The notes below the pieces were generated by a model. It saw only the letters and a program-made list of their open reading frames with translations. It ran no database searches and had not been told where the DNA came from. Of a stretch of 64,000 bases of DNA, positions 24,817 to 35,174 are shown piece after piece. This stretch comes from Azotimanducus sp963663145 (GTDB lineage: Bacteria; Pseudomonadota; Gammaproteobacteria; Pseudomonadales; Azotimanducaceae). Each line of letters opens with the position of its first letter. Within the stretch, counting starts at the first letter, position 1. The stretch lies in the NCBI GenBank assembly GCA_963663145.1, contig OY760134.1:2914001-2978000 (forward strand), in the 5' to 3' direction. The position numbers were made by a program, and so were the translations under genes.

Positions 24817-25317
24817 ATGAAGCTCAATATTCTCGAATATCCGGATCCGCGCTTGCGCTTGACTGCGCGCCCAATCAAAGAAGTGCGCGACACTATTCGA
24901 CGCCTTGCCGACGATATGCTGGAAACCATGTACGCGGCGCGGGGCATTGGCCTTGCCGCTACCCAAGTTGGAATCACCAAGCGCCTCTTGGTGATGGATA
25001 TATCGGAGGGCCCAAAGGAACCCTTAGTGCTCATCAATCCACGTATTCTCGATCATTCCGGAAGCGTCGAGACCGATGAAGGATGCCTTTCGGTGCCCGG
25101 ATTCTACGAGCCTGTGCGCCGCGCTGCGAGAATCGACATCGAATACCTTGATCGGAACGGCGAGTTGGTTCGTGCCGACTGGGATGGCTTGCGTGCCGTG
25201 TGCGCGCAGCATGAAATCGACCATTTGGACGGCAAGCTCTTCGTTGACCACTTGTCCAGCCTAAAACGCAACAGAATTCGAAAAAGGCTTGAGAAACAGC
25301 ACCGCGATATTGCCTGA
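24817..25317 (+). CDS. def: Peptide deformylase
   Basis: 166 residues. It removes the formyl group from nascent proteins. All three metal-site motifs are intact: GIGLAATQ, EGCLSVPG and HEIDHLDG. The ATG at 24817 matches the conserved N-terminus (MKLNILEYPDPRL); the longer open frame upstream is not needed. It overlaps fmt, the usual partner. Confidence 0.95.
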   Translation: MKLNILEYPDPRLRLTARPIKEVRDTIRRLADDMLETMYAARGIGLAATQVGITKRLLVMDISEGPKEPLVLINPRILDHSGSVETDEGCLSVPGFYEPVRRAARIDIEYLDRNGELVRADWDGLRAVCAQHEIDHLDGKLFVDHLSSLKRNRIRKRLEKQHRDIA

Positions 25318-26278
25318 CCATCACCCTCAGCGCATAGGCTTTGCAGGCACGCCGGAGTTTGCGCAGGACATTCTTGTCGCCCTCGTCGCCAATGGGCTTC
25401 GCCCCGAGTTGGTATTGACGGCGCCCGACAGGCCAAAAGGCCGAGGCCGAAAACTGCTGCCGACTCCCGTTCGCGAATTCGCGGCTAGTCGTGGGATTCC
25501 GGTGCTTACGCCTACCAGCCTAAACTCGCCCGAAAGAGTTCAAGAAGTCGCCACGTACGCGCTCGACCTCCTGGTGGTGGTCGCCTACGGGCTTATCCTG
25601 CCACCAACAATTCTCAACCTGCCCCGCTTGGGCTGTCTCAATGTCCACCCATCATTGCTTCCGCGTTGGCGCGGGGCAGCCCCAATCGAACGCGCAATCA
25701 TGGCTGGAGACACCCGAACCGGCGTGTGCCTCATGAGAATGGACGAAGGGCTCGATACCGGACCCATCTTCGACTCGGCAAGCCTCCCCATCCACGAAGG
25801 ATGCACGGGAGACGATTTGCGCAAGGCGCTCGCTGAGCTTGGTGCCAAGCGGCTGCTCAAGGTCATCGTTAATCTGTCGAATCTGCAACCACAGGCGCAA
25901 GCAGGCGAGGGCGTCACTTACGCCAACAAAATCACGTCCGCAGACCAGCAGATTGACTGGTCCCTTGATGCGCACTTGGTTGCGCGGCATATTCATGCTC
26001 TCAACTCCTCGGCACCGACCTATTCGTGCGCCACCCCAAGTGCCGAGACCTTGAAGGTGCGGTTCCTTAAGGTTGATGCGCGCCCGAACCCAAGAGGCGG
26101 AACGCCCGGTGAGGTACTGGAATCTCCTGCCGGCCGCATTTATATCGCCTGCGGCACTGGATGCGTTTCGATCCTTGAAGCTTCGGTCTTGCGGGGAGCG
26201 GGCCGGAGACTCTCGGCGCGAGAACTGACGAACGGATTTCCAACCGTCTTCCGGCTTGGAAGTATCTTCATTTGTTAG
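25289..26278 (+). CDS. fmt: Methionyl-tRNA formyltransferase
   Basis: About 329 residues. It formylates initiator Met-tRNA. The family motifs are GFAGTPEFAQ near the start, LNVHPSLLPRWRGAAPIERA and MRMDEGLDTGP. No ATG is available at the right place. The TTG at 25289 has an AAAAGG site, and a TTG at 25310 is the alternative. Either way it overlaps def or follows it immediately. Confidence 0.93.
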   Translation: MRNSTAILPDHHPQRIGFAGTPEFAQDILVALVANGLRPELVLTAPDRPKGRGRKLLPTPVREFAASRGIPVLTPTSLNSPERVQEVATYALDLLVVVAYGLILPPTILNLPRLGCLNVHPSLLPRWRGAAPIERAIMAGDTRTGVCLMRMDEGLDTGPIFDSASLPIHEGCTGDDLRKALAELGAKRLLKVIVNLSNLQPQAQAGEGVTYANKITSADQQIDWSLDAHLVARHIHALNSSAPTYSCATPSAETLKVRFLKVDARPNPRGGTPGEVLESPAGRIYIACGTGCVSILEASVLRGAGRRLSARELTNGFPTVFRLGSIFIC

Positions 26279-26313
26279 AGTAGATTGCAGATGCCGCACT
26301 TCGGCTCTCCGAC

Positions 26314-27099
26314 ATGAACAAGGCCCAAGTCCATCTTTTCCACCTTTTACTGGCCGCACTTGGGTGCCTCTCCCCTGCGGCTGTTTGCCATGGTCTTGAC
26401 TGGAGCGTCAACGAGGTGCATTTTCAATACGGCGCGCTTGACACCCCGAGTTTTGCGGGCGGCGGCAATTCGACACACCGGATCTACACCCTGCAGCACG
26501 CAAGCGGATGGAAGTATGGAGACAGTTTTTTCTTTGTCGACATGCTCGATGCCCGCAGCCCGAGCTTTCAGAACAAGGACGCCTACGGCGAAGCCTATAC
26601 TGGCCTGAGCTATTCCAAAGTGAGCGGGAGGCCAATTGGTGCGGGACTCCTTGCCGACTTTGGATTACGCATCGGGATCAATCTCGGTGCCGATGCCAAG
26701 GTTCGAAAATACTTGCCCGGATTCCGCTTAGCCCTCAATTTGCCCGGATTCAGTTTTGCCAACCTTGACGTTTCGGCCTATATTGACGACAACAAAGGCG
26801 TCGCATCGGGGGGTGCGCCCAAGGAAGAAAACGCTTTCGTCGTGGATTTCAACTTCTCTCGGCCCTTCGCCATTGGAGAGACGCGATGGAGTTTGCAGGG
26901 GCATCTTGAGTATACCGCCGAAAGAGAAAACGAATTTGGGCACCGTCAACCCTCATGGATCCTCTTCCAACCACAGCTTCGCTGGCACGCGAATGAGCAC
27001 CTTTCCCTGGGGATCGAGTATCAATACTGGCGCAACAAGCTCGGCGACCCCCTCACCGATGAGCAGGCGATTCAGGCCCTAGTCGTTTGGACCTTCTAG
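26314..27099 (+). CDS. Tsx-like nucleoside-specific outer-membrane channel family protein
   Basis: 261 residues with a signal peptide (about 1-27, ending AAVCHG) and alternating barrel strands ending in the terminal aromatic VVWTF. DWSVNEVHFQYGALDTPSF and the late EYQYWRNKLG resemble Tsx/DUF5020 proteins. The substrate is uncertain. Confidence 0.75.
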   Translation: MNKAQVHLFHLLLAALGCLSPAAVCHGLDWSVNEVHFQYGALDTPSFAGGGNSTHRIYTLQHASGWKYGDSFFFVDMLDARSPSFQNKDAYGEAYTGLSYSKVSGRPIGAGLLADFGLRIGINLGADAKVRKYLPGFRLALNLPGFSFANLDVSAYIDDNKGVASGGAPKEENAFVVDFNFSRPFAIGETRWSLQGHLEYTAERENEFGHRQPSWILFQPQLRWHANEHLSLGIEYQYWRNKLGDPLTDEQAIQALVVWTF

Positions 27100-28412
27100 G
27101 CGACTCCACAGAGTCCATTGCGCAAGCTGGTCCCGCACGGCTGCGGGCTCGCACTTTGGCGGTGCGGACACTGGTGCGCATCTTGCGGGACGGGATCCTT
27201 CTGGACCAGGCGCTTGCCCACCCCAAGGCCGATCCCTTTGTTCACGAGCTGCTCTATGGCGTGTGTCGGCACTACTATTCCTTGTCAAGCCGGGTTCATC
27301 GCCGCCTGAGCAGAACCTTACGGCAAAAAGACTTCGATATCTTCTGCCTGCTGCTCGCCGGAACCTATCAGCTTAGGCACATGAGAATCCCGACCCATGC
27401 GGCGGTGCATACGAGCGTCGAGGTCTCGCGCCGACTCGGAAAGCCCTGGGCCGCGAAGCTCGTCAATGCCGTGCTGCGCGCAGTCGAACGCGACCCAGGC
27501 AATCCCAAAGGCTTGGAAGCCGAACTTGACCATCCCTCTTGGCTCATGGAACTCTTGCGCGAACAGTACCCGCAAGCATGGCGAAGTCTGTTGATCAACA
27601 ACCTCTCGCGGGCGCCAATGTCCCTGCGGGTGAACCAGGCTCGATGCTCCGCCCAAGAATGTGGCACCCTGCTGCAAGCGTCCGGCGTCTCGGCCAAGCC
27701 GGGTCTGGTGCCCGGTGCGCTGGTGCTGGCGCAACCTGTTCCATCGGCGCAGGTGCCAGCGATCACCAGGGGGCTCGCAAGCATCCAAGATGAAGGCGCA
27801 CAATTGGCGGCGCTGCTGCTTGCTCCCAAGGCGGGGATGCGTGTACTCGATGCCTGCGCAGCACCGGGCAATAAAAGCACCCATCTCTTAGAGCTTGCGC
27901 CGCAAATCTCCCTCACCTGCATTGACCCCAGCACGCGGCGGCTTGATCGGCTGTTGTCTGAATGCGAGCGTCTTAGACTTCCCAAACCCACTGTATTCAA
28001 TGCGCCGCTCGAAGACCTCTCCTGGTGGGATGGAACCGCGTTCGATGCCATACTCCTTGACGTGCCCTGTTCGGGGACAGGCACCTTGCGTCGCCATCCC
28101 GACATTAAGCTTCGTGCTCAGCAGCGGGATTTGGCGAGTCACCAAGCCCGACAATCGCGTCTTGTGAGCGCAGCTTGGCGTACACTGAGCATAGGCGGAC
28201 ATCTCCTCTATTCGACTTGTTCCATGCTCAGGCAAGAAAACGACGATTCTTTGCAGGAATTGTCCGCGCGCCGAGATGCATTGCGCTTGTCCACGCCACT
28301 CATAGGGCAGTGCGCGGTCCCACATCTCGAAACCAAGCTGGGCACACAATTGCTGCCGGTCGACGGCGGACCAGACGCCATGTATTACTCACTGTTCCAA
28401 AAGGCGGGATGA
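27087..28412 (+). CDS. rsmB: 16S rRNA (cytosine-967-C5)-methyltransferase RsmB
   Basis: About 441 residues. The NusB-like N-terminal RNA-binding domain (about 15-150) precedes a Sun/NOL1 methyltransferase domain. AdoMet binds at VLDACAAPGNKSTHLLEL, and the two cysteines of the mechanism lie in DVPCSGTGTLRRHPD and YSTCSML. The start is uncertain. A TTG at 27087 would overlap the preceding gene by 13 bases, and GTG codons within the next 40 codons are possible. Confidence 0.92.
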   Translation: MDLLGDSTESIAQAGPARLRARTLAVRTLVRILRDGILLDQALAHPKADPFVHELLYGVCRHYYSLSSRVHRRLSRTLRQKDFDIFCLLLAGTYQLRHMRIPTHAAVHTSVEVSRRLGKPWAAKLVNAVLRAVERDPGNPKGLEAELDHPSWLMELLREQYPQAWRSLLINNLSRAPMSLRVNQARCSAQECGTLLQASGVSAKPGLVPGALVLAQPVPSAQVPAITRGLASIQDEGAQLAALLLAPKAGMRVLDACAAPGNKSTHLLELAPQISLTCIDPSTRRLDRLLSECERLRLPKPTVFNAPLEDLSWWDGTAFDAILLDVPCSGTGTLRRHPDIKLRAQQRDLASHQARQSRLVSAAWRTLSIGGHLLYSTCSMLRQENDDSLQELSARRDALRLSTPLIGQCAVPHLETKLGTQLLPVDGGPDAMYYSLFQKAG

Positions 28413-28413
28413 C

Positions 28414-29826
28414 ATGAAAGTACTTGTCTTGGGCGCTGGCAGGGTTGGCGGATCACTTGCCGAAGCGCTCCAGTCCCAAGGAGAAGATGTCACCATCGTG
28501 GATAGCGATGCGCAACGCTTAGAAGAGCTTGGACGTAGGCTCGACGTACAGCGCGTATTCGGGAACGCGGCGCATCCGGATGTATTACAGAGAGCAGGCG
28601 CCTACGATGCCGAGACCGTCTTCGCCACGACCGGCGCGGATGAGATCAACATGGTCGCCAGTCAGATCTGCTACACCCTCTTCGAGGTCACCAACATCGT
28701 GGCGCGGGTTCGCACGCCTGCGTATCTGGAGCGACGCCACGAGCTGTTTAACTTTGAGCATCTGCCCATCAAAGCGGCCGTCAATCCCGAATTGGAAATG
28801 GCGGAGGAGCTCTGCTTGGTCGTGCAGCACCCCGGGGCTCGGCAGGCGCTGAATCTTGGTGCCGGCTGCTTGCGCTTATGCGCCTTCCAGATACCTGACC
28901 ACTGGCAGCATATGGGTGTTCCCTTGTCAGATCTCTATGGGATTGCCGGAAAGCCCTTTGAAGTGCCTCTGATCGGACGTTCGGACAAGGGTTTTATCCC
29001 AAGCGAGGAGGATCGCTTGGCCGCCGAAGATACGCTATTCGTTCTCGCCCCGGTGGGCGACATCGGCTCGATCATGACAAAGCTCGCCCTACAGGACAAA
29101 GCCTTCAAGCGCGTGATGGTGGGTGGCGGCGGCCATCTCTCGGTGCGTCTCGTGCGCGAGTTGCAGCGCCGCACAAGCGCCTCGGTGCGTCTTGTAGAGA
29201 TTCGCGAAGATCGATGTCAACATCTCGCCGAAGATCTTTCCTGCGTCGTGCTTCGCGGTGACGTCACCGACGAGAACTTCTTACTCGAAGAGAACATCGA
29301 GCACATAGATGCCTTCTTCGCGCTCACCAATAGCGATGAGCACAACCTGCTCTCGACCCATATCGCCAACCGACACCGGACAAGAAGCACCGCCGCGCTG
29401 CTCATGAGCCCAGCGATGCATGAGCTTGCCAAGATTGCCGGCGCCACCTTGGTGGTCTCCCCAGTTGAAGCCGCCGTTGATGCCTTCAGATCATTTTTCC
29501 GACGCGGCAGGGTGTTGCGTGAACACAGCCTTGTGAAGGACTTTGGCCAAGTCATGGAAATTGAAGCCCTTGGCACCCACGAGACCTCCAAGATAGTGGG
29601 CAGTTCTTTGCAGAGCATTGAGTTGCCGGGTGACTCTAGGGCGCTTGCGATCGCTCGGCCGCGCAAATCCGGGGCGTTCAAGGCCGTACTTGCCAGCGAA
29701 GCGCCCACGATCAAAGAAAATGATCGATTGATTGTTTTCGTTCCGCGCCAAGAGAGTGAGCAGAAACTTGTCAAGGCGCAAAAGCAAATTGAGCGTGTTT
29801 TTTATGCGCCACCCGAGTCCTTTTAG
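28414..29826 (+). CDS. trkA: Trk potassium uptake regulatory subunit TrkA
   Basis: 470 residues. Two tandem RCK modules are visible, with NAD-binding motifs VLGAGRVGGSLAEAL (about 4) and VMVGGGGHLSVRLVREL (about 231), each followed by a TrkA-C domain. It is the peripheral cytoplasmic gate of the TrkH channel encoded directly downstream. Confidence 0.95.
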   Translation: MKVLVLGAGRVGGSLAEALQSQGEDVTIVDSDAQRLEELGRRLDVQRVFGNAAHPDVLQRAGAYDAETVFATTGADEINMVASQICYTLFEVTNIVARVRTPAYLERRHELFNFEHLPIKAAVNPELEMAEELCLVVQHPGARQALNLGAGCLRLCAFQIPDHWQHMGVPLSDLYGIAGKPFEVPLIGRSDKGFIPSEEDRLAAEDTLFVLAPVGDIGSIMTKLALQDKAFKRVMVGGGGHLSVRLVRELQRRTSASVRLVEIREDRCQHLAEDLSCVVLRGDVTDENFLLEENIEHIDAFFALTNSDEHNLLSTHIANRHRTRSTAALLMSPAMHELAKIAGATLVVSPVEAAVDAFRSFFRRGRVLREHSLVKDFGQVMEIEALGTHETSKIVGSSLQSIELPGDSRALAIARPRKSGAFKAVLASEAPTIKENDRLIVFVPRQESEQKLVKAQKQIERVFYAPPESF

Positions 29827-29843
29827 CGTCGGCCCACAGGGCT

Positions 29844-31337
29844 ATGCATTCAAAAACCATACTCTCACTCACCGGTCTACTGCTGACCCTGTTTAGTTCG
29901 GTATTGCTGGTGCCTATCGGCATCGCGCTGCTATACGACGAGGCGGCGCTGTCGCATTTTGCACTTTCCTTCGCCATCACCCTCGGAACGGGGTTGCTCT
30001 TGTGGCTGCCGTTGCGTCCCATACGCGACCTTCGCAATCGAGACGGATTTATCGTTGTCTCACTGTTCTACTTTGCGCTCGGTGCCTTCGGGGCGGTGCC
30101 ATTCTTCACCTTGGGGGTCGCGGATTCTTGGAGCAGCGCCGTGTTCGAGTCCGTCTCCGGCATCACCACAACCGGCGCCACTATGATCATCGGCCTCGAC
30201 GAATTGCCGAAGTCACTGCTTCTCTATCGTCAACTCCTGCAGTGGCTCGGCGGCATGGGTATCGTGGTGTTGGCCGTCGCGGTGCTGCCTATGCTCGGCA
30301 TCGGCGGAATGCAGCTTTCGCGCTCCGAACTGACGGGTCCGGACAAAGGCGCAAAGCTTGCACCGAGAATCACCGAAACCGCGAGGGCCCTCTGGCTGGT
30401 GTATCTCGGCCTGACCATCGCCTGCGGAGCCGCCTACTATATTGCCGGCATGGGCGTTTTCGATGCTGTCAGCCACGCGTTCTCCACTGTGGCTATCGGC
30501 GGCTTTTCCACGCATGACGCCAGCATCGGATTCTTCAACAGCCGAGCCATCAATTGGGTGGCGATCATTTTCATGGTGATCTCAGGATTAAGCTTCGCCC
30601 TGCACTTCCGCCTGTTCCGCGAAATCAAGCTGAAGATCACCGGACGGTTGGAACAGATCCCTGGGCGGGGTGGCATAAGGAATTGGCTCCCCTATTTGTC
30701 AAGCTCGGAGGCCAAGACCTACCTGCTGCTCTTGCTCGTGCTCAGCCTGATCGTCAGCATTGGCCTCGCCGCATACGGTGTTTCCGACCGCATCATCCTG
30801 GACGCGGTTTTTCAGGTCGTCTCAACCGCCACGACCAGTGGTTTCGTGACCACCGATTTTAGTCTTTGGCCTTCATTTCTGCCCATATTGCTCTTGCTCT
30901 CGGCCTTCGTTGGCGGTTGCGCAGGTTCTACAGCCGGAGGCCTCAAAGTCGTGCGGGTTCTGCTTGTGTACCGTCAAGGGGTGCATGAAATCAAACGCCT
31001 CGTTCATCCCACAGGGGTATTTCCGGTAAAGCTCGACAATACGCCGGTGCCGAACGATGACATGCGGGCGGTGTGGGGATTCTTCGCCCTCTACGGGCTT
31101 ACTTTTGTGGTCATGCTGCTGCTGATCCTGATGCTCGGAAACCTTGATTTCCTGTCCGCCTTTTCGGCTGTCGCGGCCTGCCTCAACAATCTGGGCCCAG
31201 GGCTTGGCGAGGTCGCCGGCAACTATCACGCCGTCTCTGCACCAGGCAAATGGCTCTTGTCAATCACCATGATCCTCGGCCGCTTGGAGATATTCACGCT
31301 GCTTGTGCTGTTAACCCCAACCTTTTGGCGCCGCTAG
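29844..31337 (+). CDS. trkH: Trk potassium uptake channel TrkH
   Basis: 497 residues with about ten hydrophobic helices and the selectivity-filter repeats of the SKT family (SGITTTGAT, TVAIGGFST, TATTSGFVT, LNNLGPGLG). It lies 17 bases after trkA, forming the complete Trk pair. Confidence 0.95.
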   Translation: MHSKTILSLTGLLLTLFSSVLLVPIGIALLYDEAALSHFALSFAITLGTGLLLWLPLRPIRDLRNRDGFIVVSLFYFALGAFGAVPFFTLGVADSWSSAVFESVSGITTTGATMIIGLDELPKSLLLYRQLLQWLGGMGIVVLAVAVLPMLGIGGMQLSRSELTGPDKGAKLAPRITETARALWLVYLGLTIACGAAYYIAGMGVFDAVSHAFSTVAIGGFSTHDASIGFFNSRAINWVAIIFMVISGLSFALHFRLFREIKLKITGRLEQIPGRGGIRNWLPYLSSSEAKTYLLLLLVLSLIVSIGLAAYGVSDRIILDAVFQVVSTATTSGFVTTDFSLWPSFLPILLLLSAFVGGCAGSTAGGLKVVRVLLVYRQGVHEIKRLVHPTGVFPVKLDNTPVPNDDMRAVWGFFALYGLTFVVMLLLILMLGNLDFLSAFSAVAACLNNLGPGLGEVAGNYHAVSAPGKWLLSITMILGRLEIFTLLVLLTPTFWRR

Positions 31338-31347
31338 CGGGTCATGT

Positions 31348-31935
31348 TCACGCCAATTGCCGACAAGCTTCGTGGCGAAAGCAGGATACCAAGTGATCAT
31401 TTACCATGCCGGCACTCTGCATATAAGCGTAACAGATCGTTGGGCCAACAAATGAAAAGCCCAGCTTCTTAAGTTGTGTGGACATTTCTGTGGACTGTGG
31501 CGTGGATGCCGGAACCTCTCGCATAGATTCATAAGCGTTGATCACGGGAGCGCCGCCAACAAACTGCCAGAGCCAAGTAACCGGGTCTTCTCGTCGACTC
31601 AATTCGAGAAACGCTCGCGCATTGGCCTTGGCAGCGAACAGCTTGGCACGGTTGCGAATGATGTCGCCAGATCCTGCAAGCAAGCCCTCAATGGTGCCAT
31701 CACCCACTTCGGCGAGTTTCTCCGGCACAAGTCCGGCCAACGCCTTGCGGATGGCGCCACGCTTTCCAAGTACGGTTCGCCAAGACAATCCCGCCTGCAT
31801 GCCTTCCAGAATCAGCAGCTCGAAAAGTTGGTTCCCATCATAGATCGGCACGCCCCATTCTTCGTCGTGGTACCGCCTATAGAGGCTGTCGCCCTCGGAC
31901 CAAGGGCAACGAACTCGTTCTGGCTGTGTGGGCAT
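31348..31935 (-). CDS. tag: DNA-3-methyladenine glycosylase I
   Basis: 195 residues. It excises 3-methyladenine from DNA. The family N-terminus RCPWSEGDSLYRRYHDEEWG and the C-terminal VNDHLVSCFRH provide the Cys/His zinc ligands. I start at ATG 31935; the frame is open to 31998 but that part is not conserved. Convergent with trkH. Confidence 0.93.
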   Translation of the reverse strand: MPTQPERVRCPWSEGDSLYRRYHDEEWGVPIYDGNQLFELLILEGMQAGLSWRTVLGKRGAIRKALAGLVPEKLAEVGDGTIEGLLAGSGDIIRNRAKLFAAKANARAFLELSRREDPVTWLWQFVGGAPVINAYESMREVPASTPQSTEMSTQLKKLGFSFVGPTICYAYMQSAGMVNDHLVSCFRHEACRQLA

Positions 31936-31980
31936 GGTCAGGTCTTGGCCGCTGATTAAGGCTGCTAGACTAATCGAAAA

Positions 31981-32715
31981 ATGCGCCAGCAACCGCACAT
32001 CGTGCTCGTACTACGCTCAATTCTCTTTTATCTGGGGTACGTACTCTTCACCGTGCTCTGGGGAGCGTTTGGGACACTCTTTGGCCTTTTGCTCCCGTAT
32101 CGCACCCGATTCTTAGTGATCATCAATTGGTGGTCGAGAATGGTGCTTTCTTGGCTAAGGCTCACCTGTGGCGTAGGCTTTTCAATTGAGGGAGTCGAAC
32201 ATATACCGGAGCGTCCCTGCGTCGTCTTCGCTCGTCACGAAAGCACTTGGGAAACGCTCTTCCTTCAGGCCTTGTTCGTTCCCCAAGCCACGGTCATCAA
32301 GCGCAACCTATTGCACATTCCTTTTTTTGGATGGGCGTTCCGGCTTCTGCGACCAATCGCCATCAATCGCGACAAGCCAAGAGAGGCGCTGAAGACCGTC
32401 GCCAAAGAAGGCGCACAGCGTTTGGCGGACAATATCTGGGTGGTGCTCTTCCCTGAAGGCACCCGTTGCCCGCCAGGGCAAATCGGTGAGTTCGGTCCGG
32501 GTGGTGCCTATCTCTGTGAAACTTCCGGTGCCGCCTGCCTTGTCATAGCGCATGATGCCGGTCGCTATTGGCCGCCGCACCAACTCACAAAACGACCCGG
32601 AACAATACAGGTGAAGATTGCGCCTAGCTTCAGTACAACTGGTAAAAAAGCAAAACAAATCAATTCGATAGCGAGATCCGCCCTGGCAGAGCTATTCAAG
32701 GGCTACAGCAGCTAG
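31981..32715 (+). CDS. plsC: 1-acyl-sn-glycerol-3-phosphate acyltransferase
   Basis: 244 residues with one N-terminal hydrophobic region. The catalytic motif is HESTWE, the HX4E form common in proteobacterial PlsC proteins, and the phosphate-binding motif is FPEGTR. It makes phosphatidic acid at the inner membrane. Confidence 0.9.
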   Translation: MRQQPHIVLVLRSILFYLGYVLFTVLWGAFGTLFGLLLPYRTRFLVIINWWSRMVLSWLRLTCGVGFSIEGVEHIPERPCVVFARHESTWETLFLQALFVPQATVIKRNLLHIPFFGWAFRLLRPIAINRDKPREALKTVAKEGAQRLADNIWVVLFPEGTRCPPGQIGEFGPGGAYLCETSGAACLVIAHDAGRYWPPHQLTKRPGTIQVKIAPSFSTTGKKAKQINSIARSALAELFKGYSS

Positions 32716-32733
32716 GCCGAAAACTTCGCAGAT

Positions 32734-35154
32734 TTAGACATCTAGATTGACCACATCAAGCGCATTGGCTTGAATGAACTCGCGCCGCGGCTCTATTTCC
32801 TTGCCCATCAGCGTGGTCAAAACCTCTTCGACACCGCCGATGTCGTCCATTTTCACCTTCAGCATGCGCCGCGACTCGGGATCCATGGTGGTTTCCCAGA
32901 GTTGCTCGGCATTCATCTCGCCAAGGCCCTTGTAGCGCTGAATCTCAACCCGAGTCCGGCCTTCTTTGAGAAGCCAGTCCATGGCGTGGGCGAAACTTTC
33001 CATCTCCGAGTTCCTTTCTCCGCGTTTCACTTGCGCACCCTCCTCTATGAGTCCACAGGTCTGCGAGCGAAGGCGTTCTATTCGCTGATATTCTTGCGAA
33101 GTTAGCCAAGATTGGTCAAAGATTTGTGACTCGGAAATTCCGCTCCTCACCAAGGTTGCGATGACCCTAGAACCATCCGCCTCTACCTCGGCACTGAATG
33201 CATCGCCGTCCTGCAGCATGAACAAGCCCAGAAAATGCTCCAGTTCACTCGCCCAAACCTTGAGATGGTCAGGTGTCCAAGCAAGGTCAAGACAGGGGCA
33301 CTCAAGCAGGGCCTGGAGCAAAGGAAGCGGGCATTCCACGGCCCCCTTGTCGGACAAACTCAGCAGTTCACTGTATTCCTTGAGCAATGCGGCCAACGCG
33401 TTGCCTGCAATGGGTGGCGCACTCAAGTTCACCACCAGAGAAGCATTTTCCAGCGAGACGTTGACAAAGTACTCCGCTAGTGCCTCGTCGTCCTTGAGGT
33501 ACATTTCTTGCCTTCCGCGCTTGACCTTGTAGAGCGGCGGAAGCGCGATATAGATATGCCCCGCATCAATCAGCTGCGGCATCTGCCGGTAAAAGAAGGT
33601 CAATAGAAGCGTACGTATGTGTAATCCATCCACGTCAGCATCGGTCATAATGATGATGCGGTGATACCTAAGGCGCCCCAAGTCGAATTCTTCTTCACCG
33701 ATTCCGCAGCCCAAGGCACCTATCAAGGTGCGAACCTCGTTGGAGTCCAGCATTCTGGACTCGGCGGACTTCTCAACATTCAAAATCTTGCCGCGCAAAG
33801 GAAGAATCGCTTGATTACGGCGGTCTCGGCCTTGCTTGGCGCTCCCGCCCGCAGAATCTCCCTCCACCAAGTAGATTTCCGAGAGTGCCGGATCTTTTTC
33901 TTGGCAGTCTGCAAGCTTGCCGGGCAGCCCGGCAATATCGAGAGCGCTCTTCCTGCGGGTCAATTCCCGCGCTTTACGTGCGGCTTCCCGCGCCTCGGCA
34001 GCGCGCAGAATCGTCTCACAAATCTGCATGGCATCACGGGGATTCTCTTCGAGATATCGCTTCAGGCTCTCGGACATCTCAAAGTCAACAGCGGTTTTAA
34101 CTTCCGAAGAAACCAGCTTCTCCTTAGTTTGAGATGAGAACTTCGGGTCCGGCACCTTCACCGAGATGACGGCCGTGAGCCCTTCTCGCGTGTCTTCTCC
34201 GCTCACGTCGACTTGCGCGCGGCGCTTCAATGCCGTGGTTTCTATGTAGTTATTGAGATTCCGGGTGAGCGCGGCCCGGAACCCGGCGACATGGGTTCCG
34301 CCATCCGCTTGGGGAATATTGTTGGTATAGGCGCACAGCTTCTGCGCGATGGAATCCGTCCATTGCATGGCCACTTCAACAGTTATGCCGTCAGAACGCG
34401 AGGTGCTAAAGTGAAAAATCTCATTTTTTGTTTCCTGCCCCGTATTCAGATCCTCGACAAATTGCCGTATGCCGCCCTCGTACTGAAAAGTTTCCGCACG
34501 ATCATGTCTTTCATCGGTAAGCGATATTTTCAGGCCGGGGTTCAGGTAGGCCAGTTCCTTGACACGGCGAGAAATTCGCTCGTACTCAAACGATATATTG
34601 CGAAAAATCTCTGGCGAAGGCCTGAAGTAGCAAAGGGTCCCATGTTCGGAGGTGTTACCAACTGCCGATAAAGGCCCTACCGGAGCGCCGTCAGCGTATT
34701 CTTGGGCATGAACCTTGCCATCTCGATACACCTCCACACGAAAAACATCGGACAAGGCGTTGACAACGGAAACACCGACCCCGTGCAGGCCTCCCGAAAC
34801 CTTGTAGGCATCATGCTTGCCGAACTTTCCACCAGCGTGCAGGGTGGTCAGGATGACTTGGACTGCCGACACGCCCTCTTCGTGCATATCGACCGGCATG
34901 CCGCGGCCATTATCACGCACGGTCGCCGCTTCGCCCTCGTGCAGACATATTTCGATGTGGTCGCAATACCCGGCGATCGCCTCGTCGACGGCGTTATCCA
35001 CGAGCTCTTGGACCATGTGGTGGAGGCCTGTTCCATCCTCCGTGTCGCCAATATACATGCCCGGCCGTGTACGCACCGCCTCTAAGCCTTTCAGGACGGT
35101 GATGGCATCAGATCCATAGGCTTTGGCTGCCGCAGCCTTATCGGTGTCCATCAT
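32734..35154 (-). CDS. gyrB: DNA gyrase subunit B
   Basis: About 806 residues. The GHKL ATPase motif ELVDNAVDEA, the TOPRIM motifs EGDSAGGSAKQGRD and DADVDG, and the C-terminal QRYKGLGEMNAEQLWETTM are present. The extra domain between TOPRIM and tail typical of Gram-negative GyrB is included. I favour ATG 35154 behind AGAAGAAG; a GTG at 35178 overlaps the recF stop. Confidence 0.96.
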   Translation of the reverse strand: MMDTDKAAAAKAYGSDAITVLKGLEAVRTRPGMYIGDTEDGTGLHHMVQELVDNAVDEAIAGYCDHIEICLHEGEAATVRDNGRGMPVDMHEEGVSAVQVILTTLHAGGKFGKHDAYKVSGGLHGVGVSVVNALSDVFRVEVYRDGKVHAQEYADGAPVGPLSAVGNTSEHGTLCYFRPSPEIFRNISFEYERISRRVKELAYLNPGLKISLTDERHDRAETFQYEGGIRQFVEDLNTGQETKNEIFHFSTSRSDGITVEVAMQWTDSIAQKLCAYTNNIPQADGGTHVAGFRAALTRNLNNYIETTALKRRAQVDVSGEDTREGLTAVISVKVPDPKFSSQTKEKLVSSEVKTAVDFEMSESLKRYLEENPRDAMQICETILRAAEAREAARKARELTRRKSALDIAGLPGKLADCQEKDPALSEIYLVEGDSAGGSAKQGRDRRNQAILPLRGKILNVEKSAESRMLDSNEVRTLIGALGCGIGEEEFDLGRLRYHRIIIMTDADVDGLHIRTLLLTFFYRQMPQLIDAGHIYIALPPLYKVKRGRQEMYLKDDEALAEYFVNVSLENASLVVNLSAPPIAGNALAALLKEYSELLSLSDKGAVECPLPLLQALLECPCLDLAWTPDHLKVWASELEHFLGLFMLQDGDAFSAEVEADGSRVIATLVRSGISESQIFDQSWLTSQEYQRIERLRSQTCGLIEEGAQVKRGERNSEMESFAHAMDWLLKEGRTRVEIQRYKGLGEMNAEQLWETTMDPESRRMLKVKMDDIGGVEEVLTTLMGKEIEPRREFIQANALDVVNLDV

Positions 35155-35174
35155 CGCTGTGTTTTCTTCTTCTA

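Noticed and set aside
24125..24820. A 231-codon plus-strand open frame
   Set aside because: It covers the DUF1820 gene antisense and two intergenic gaps with no recognisable features.
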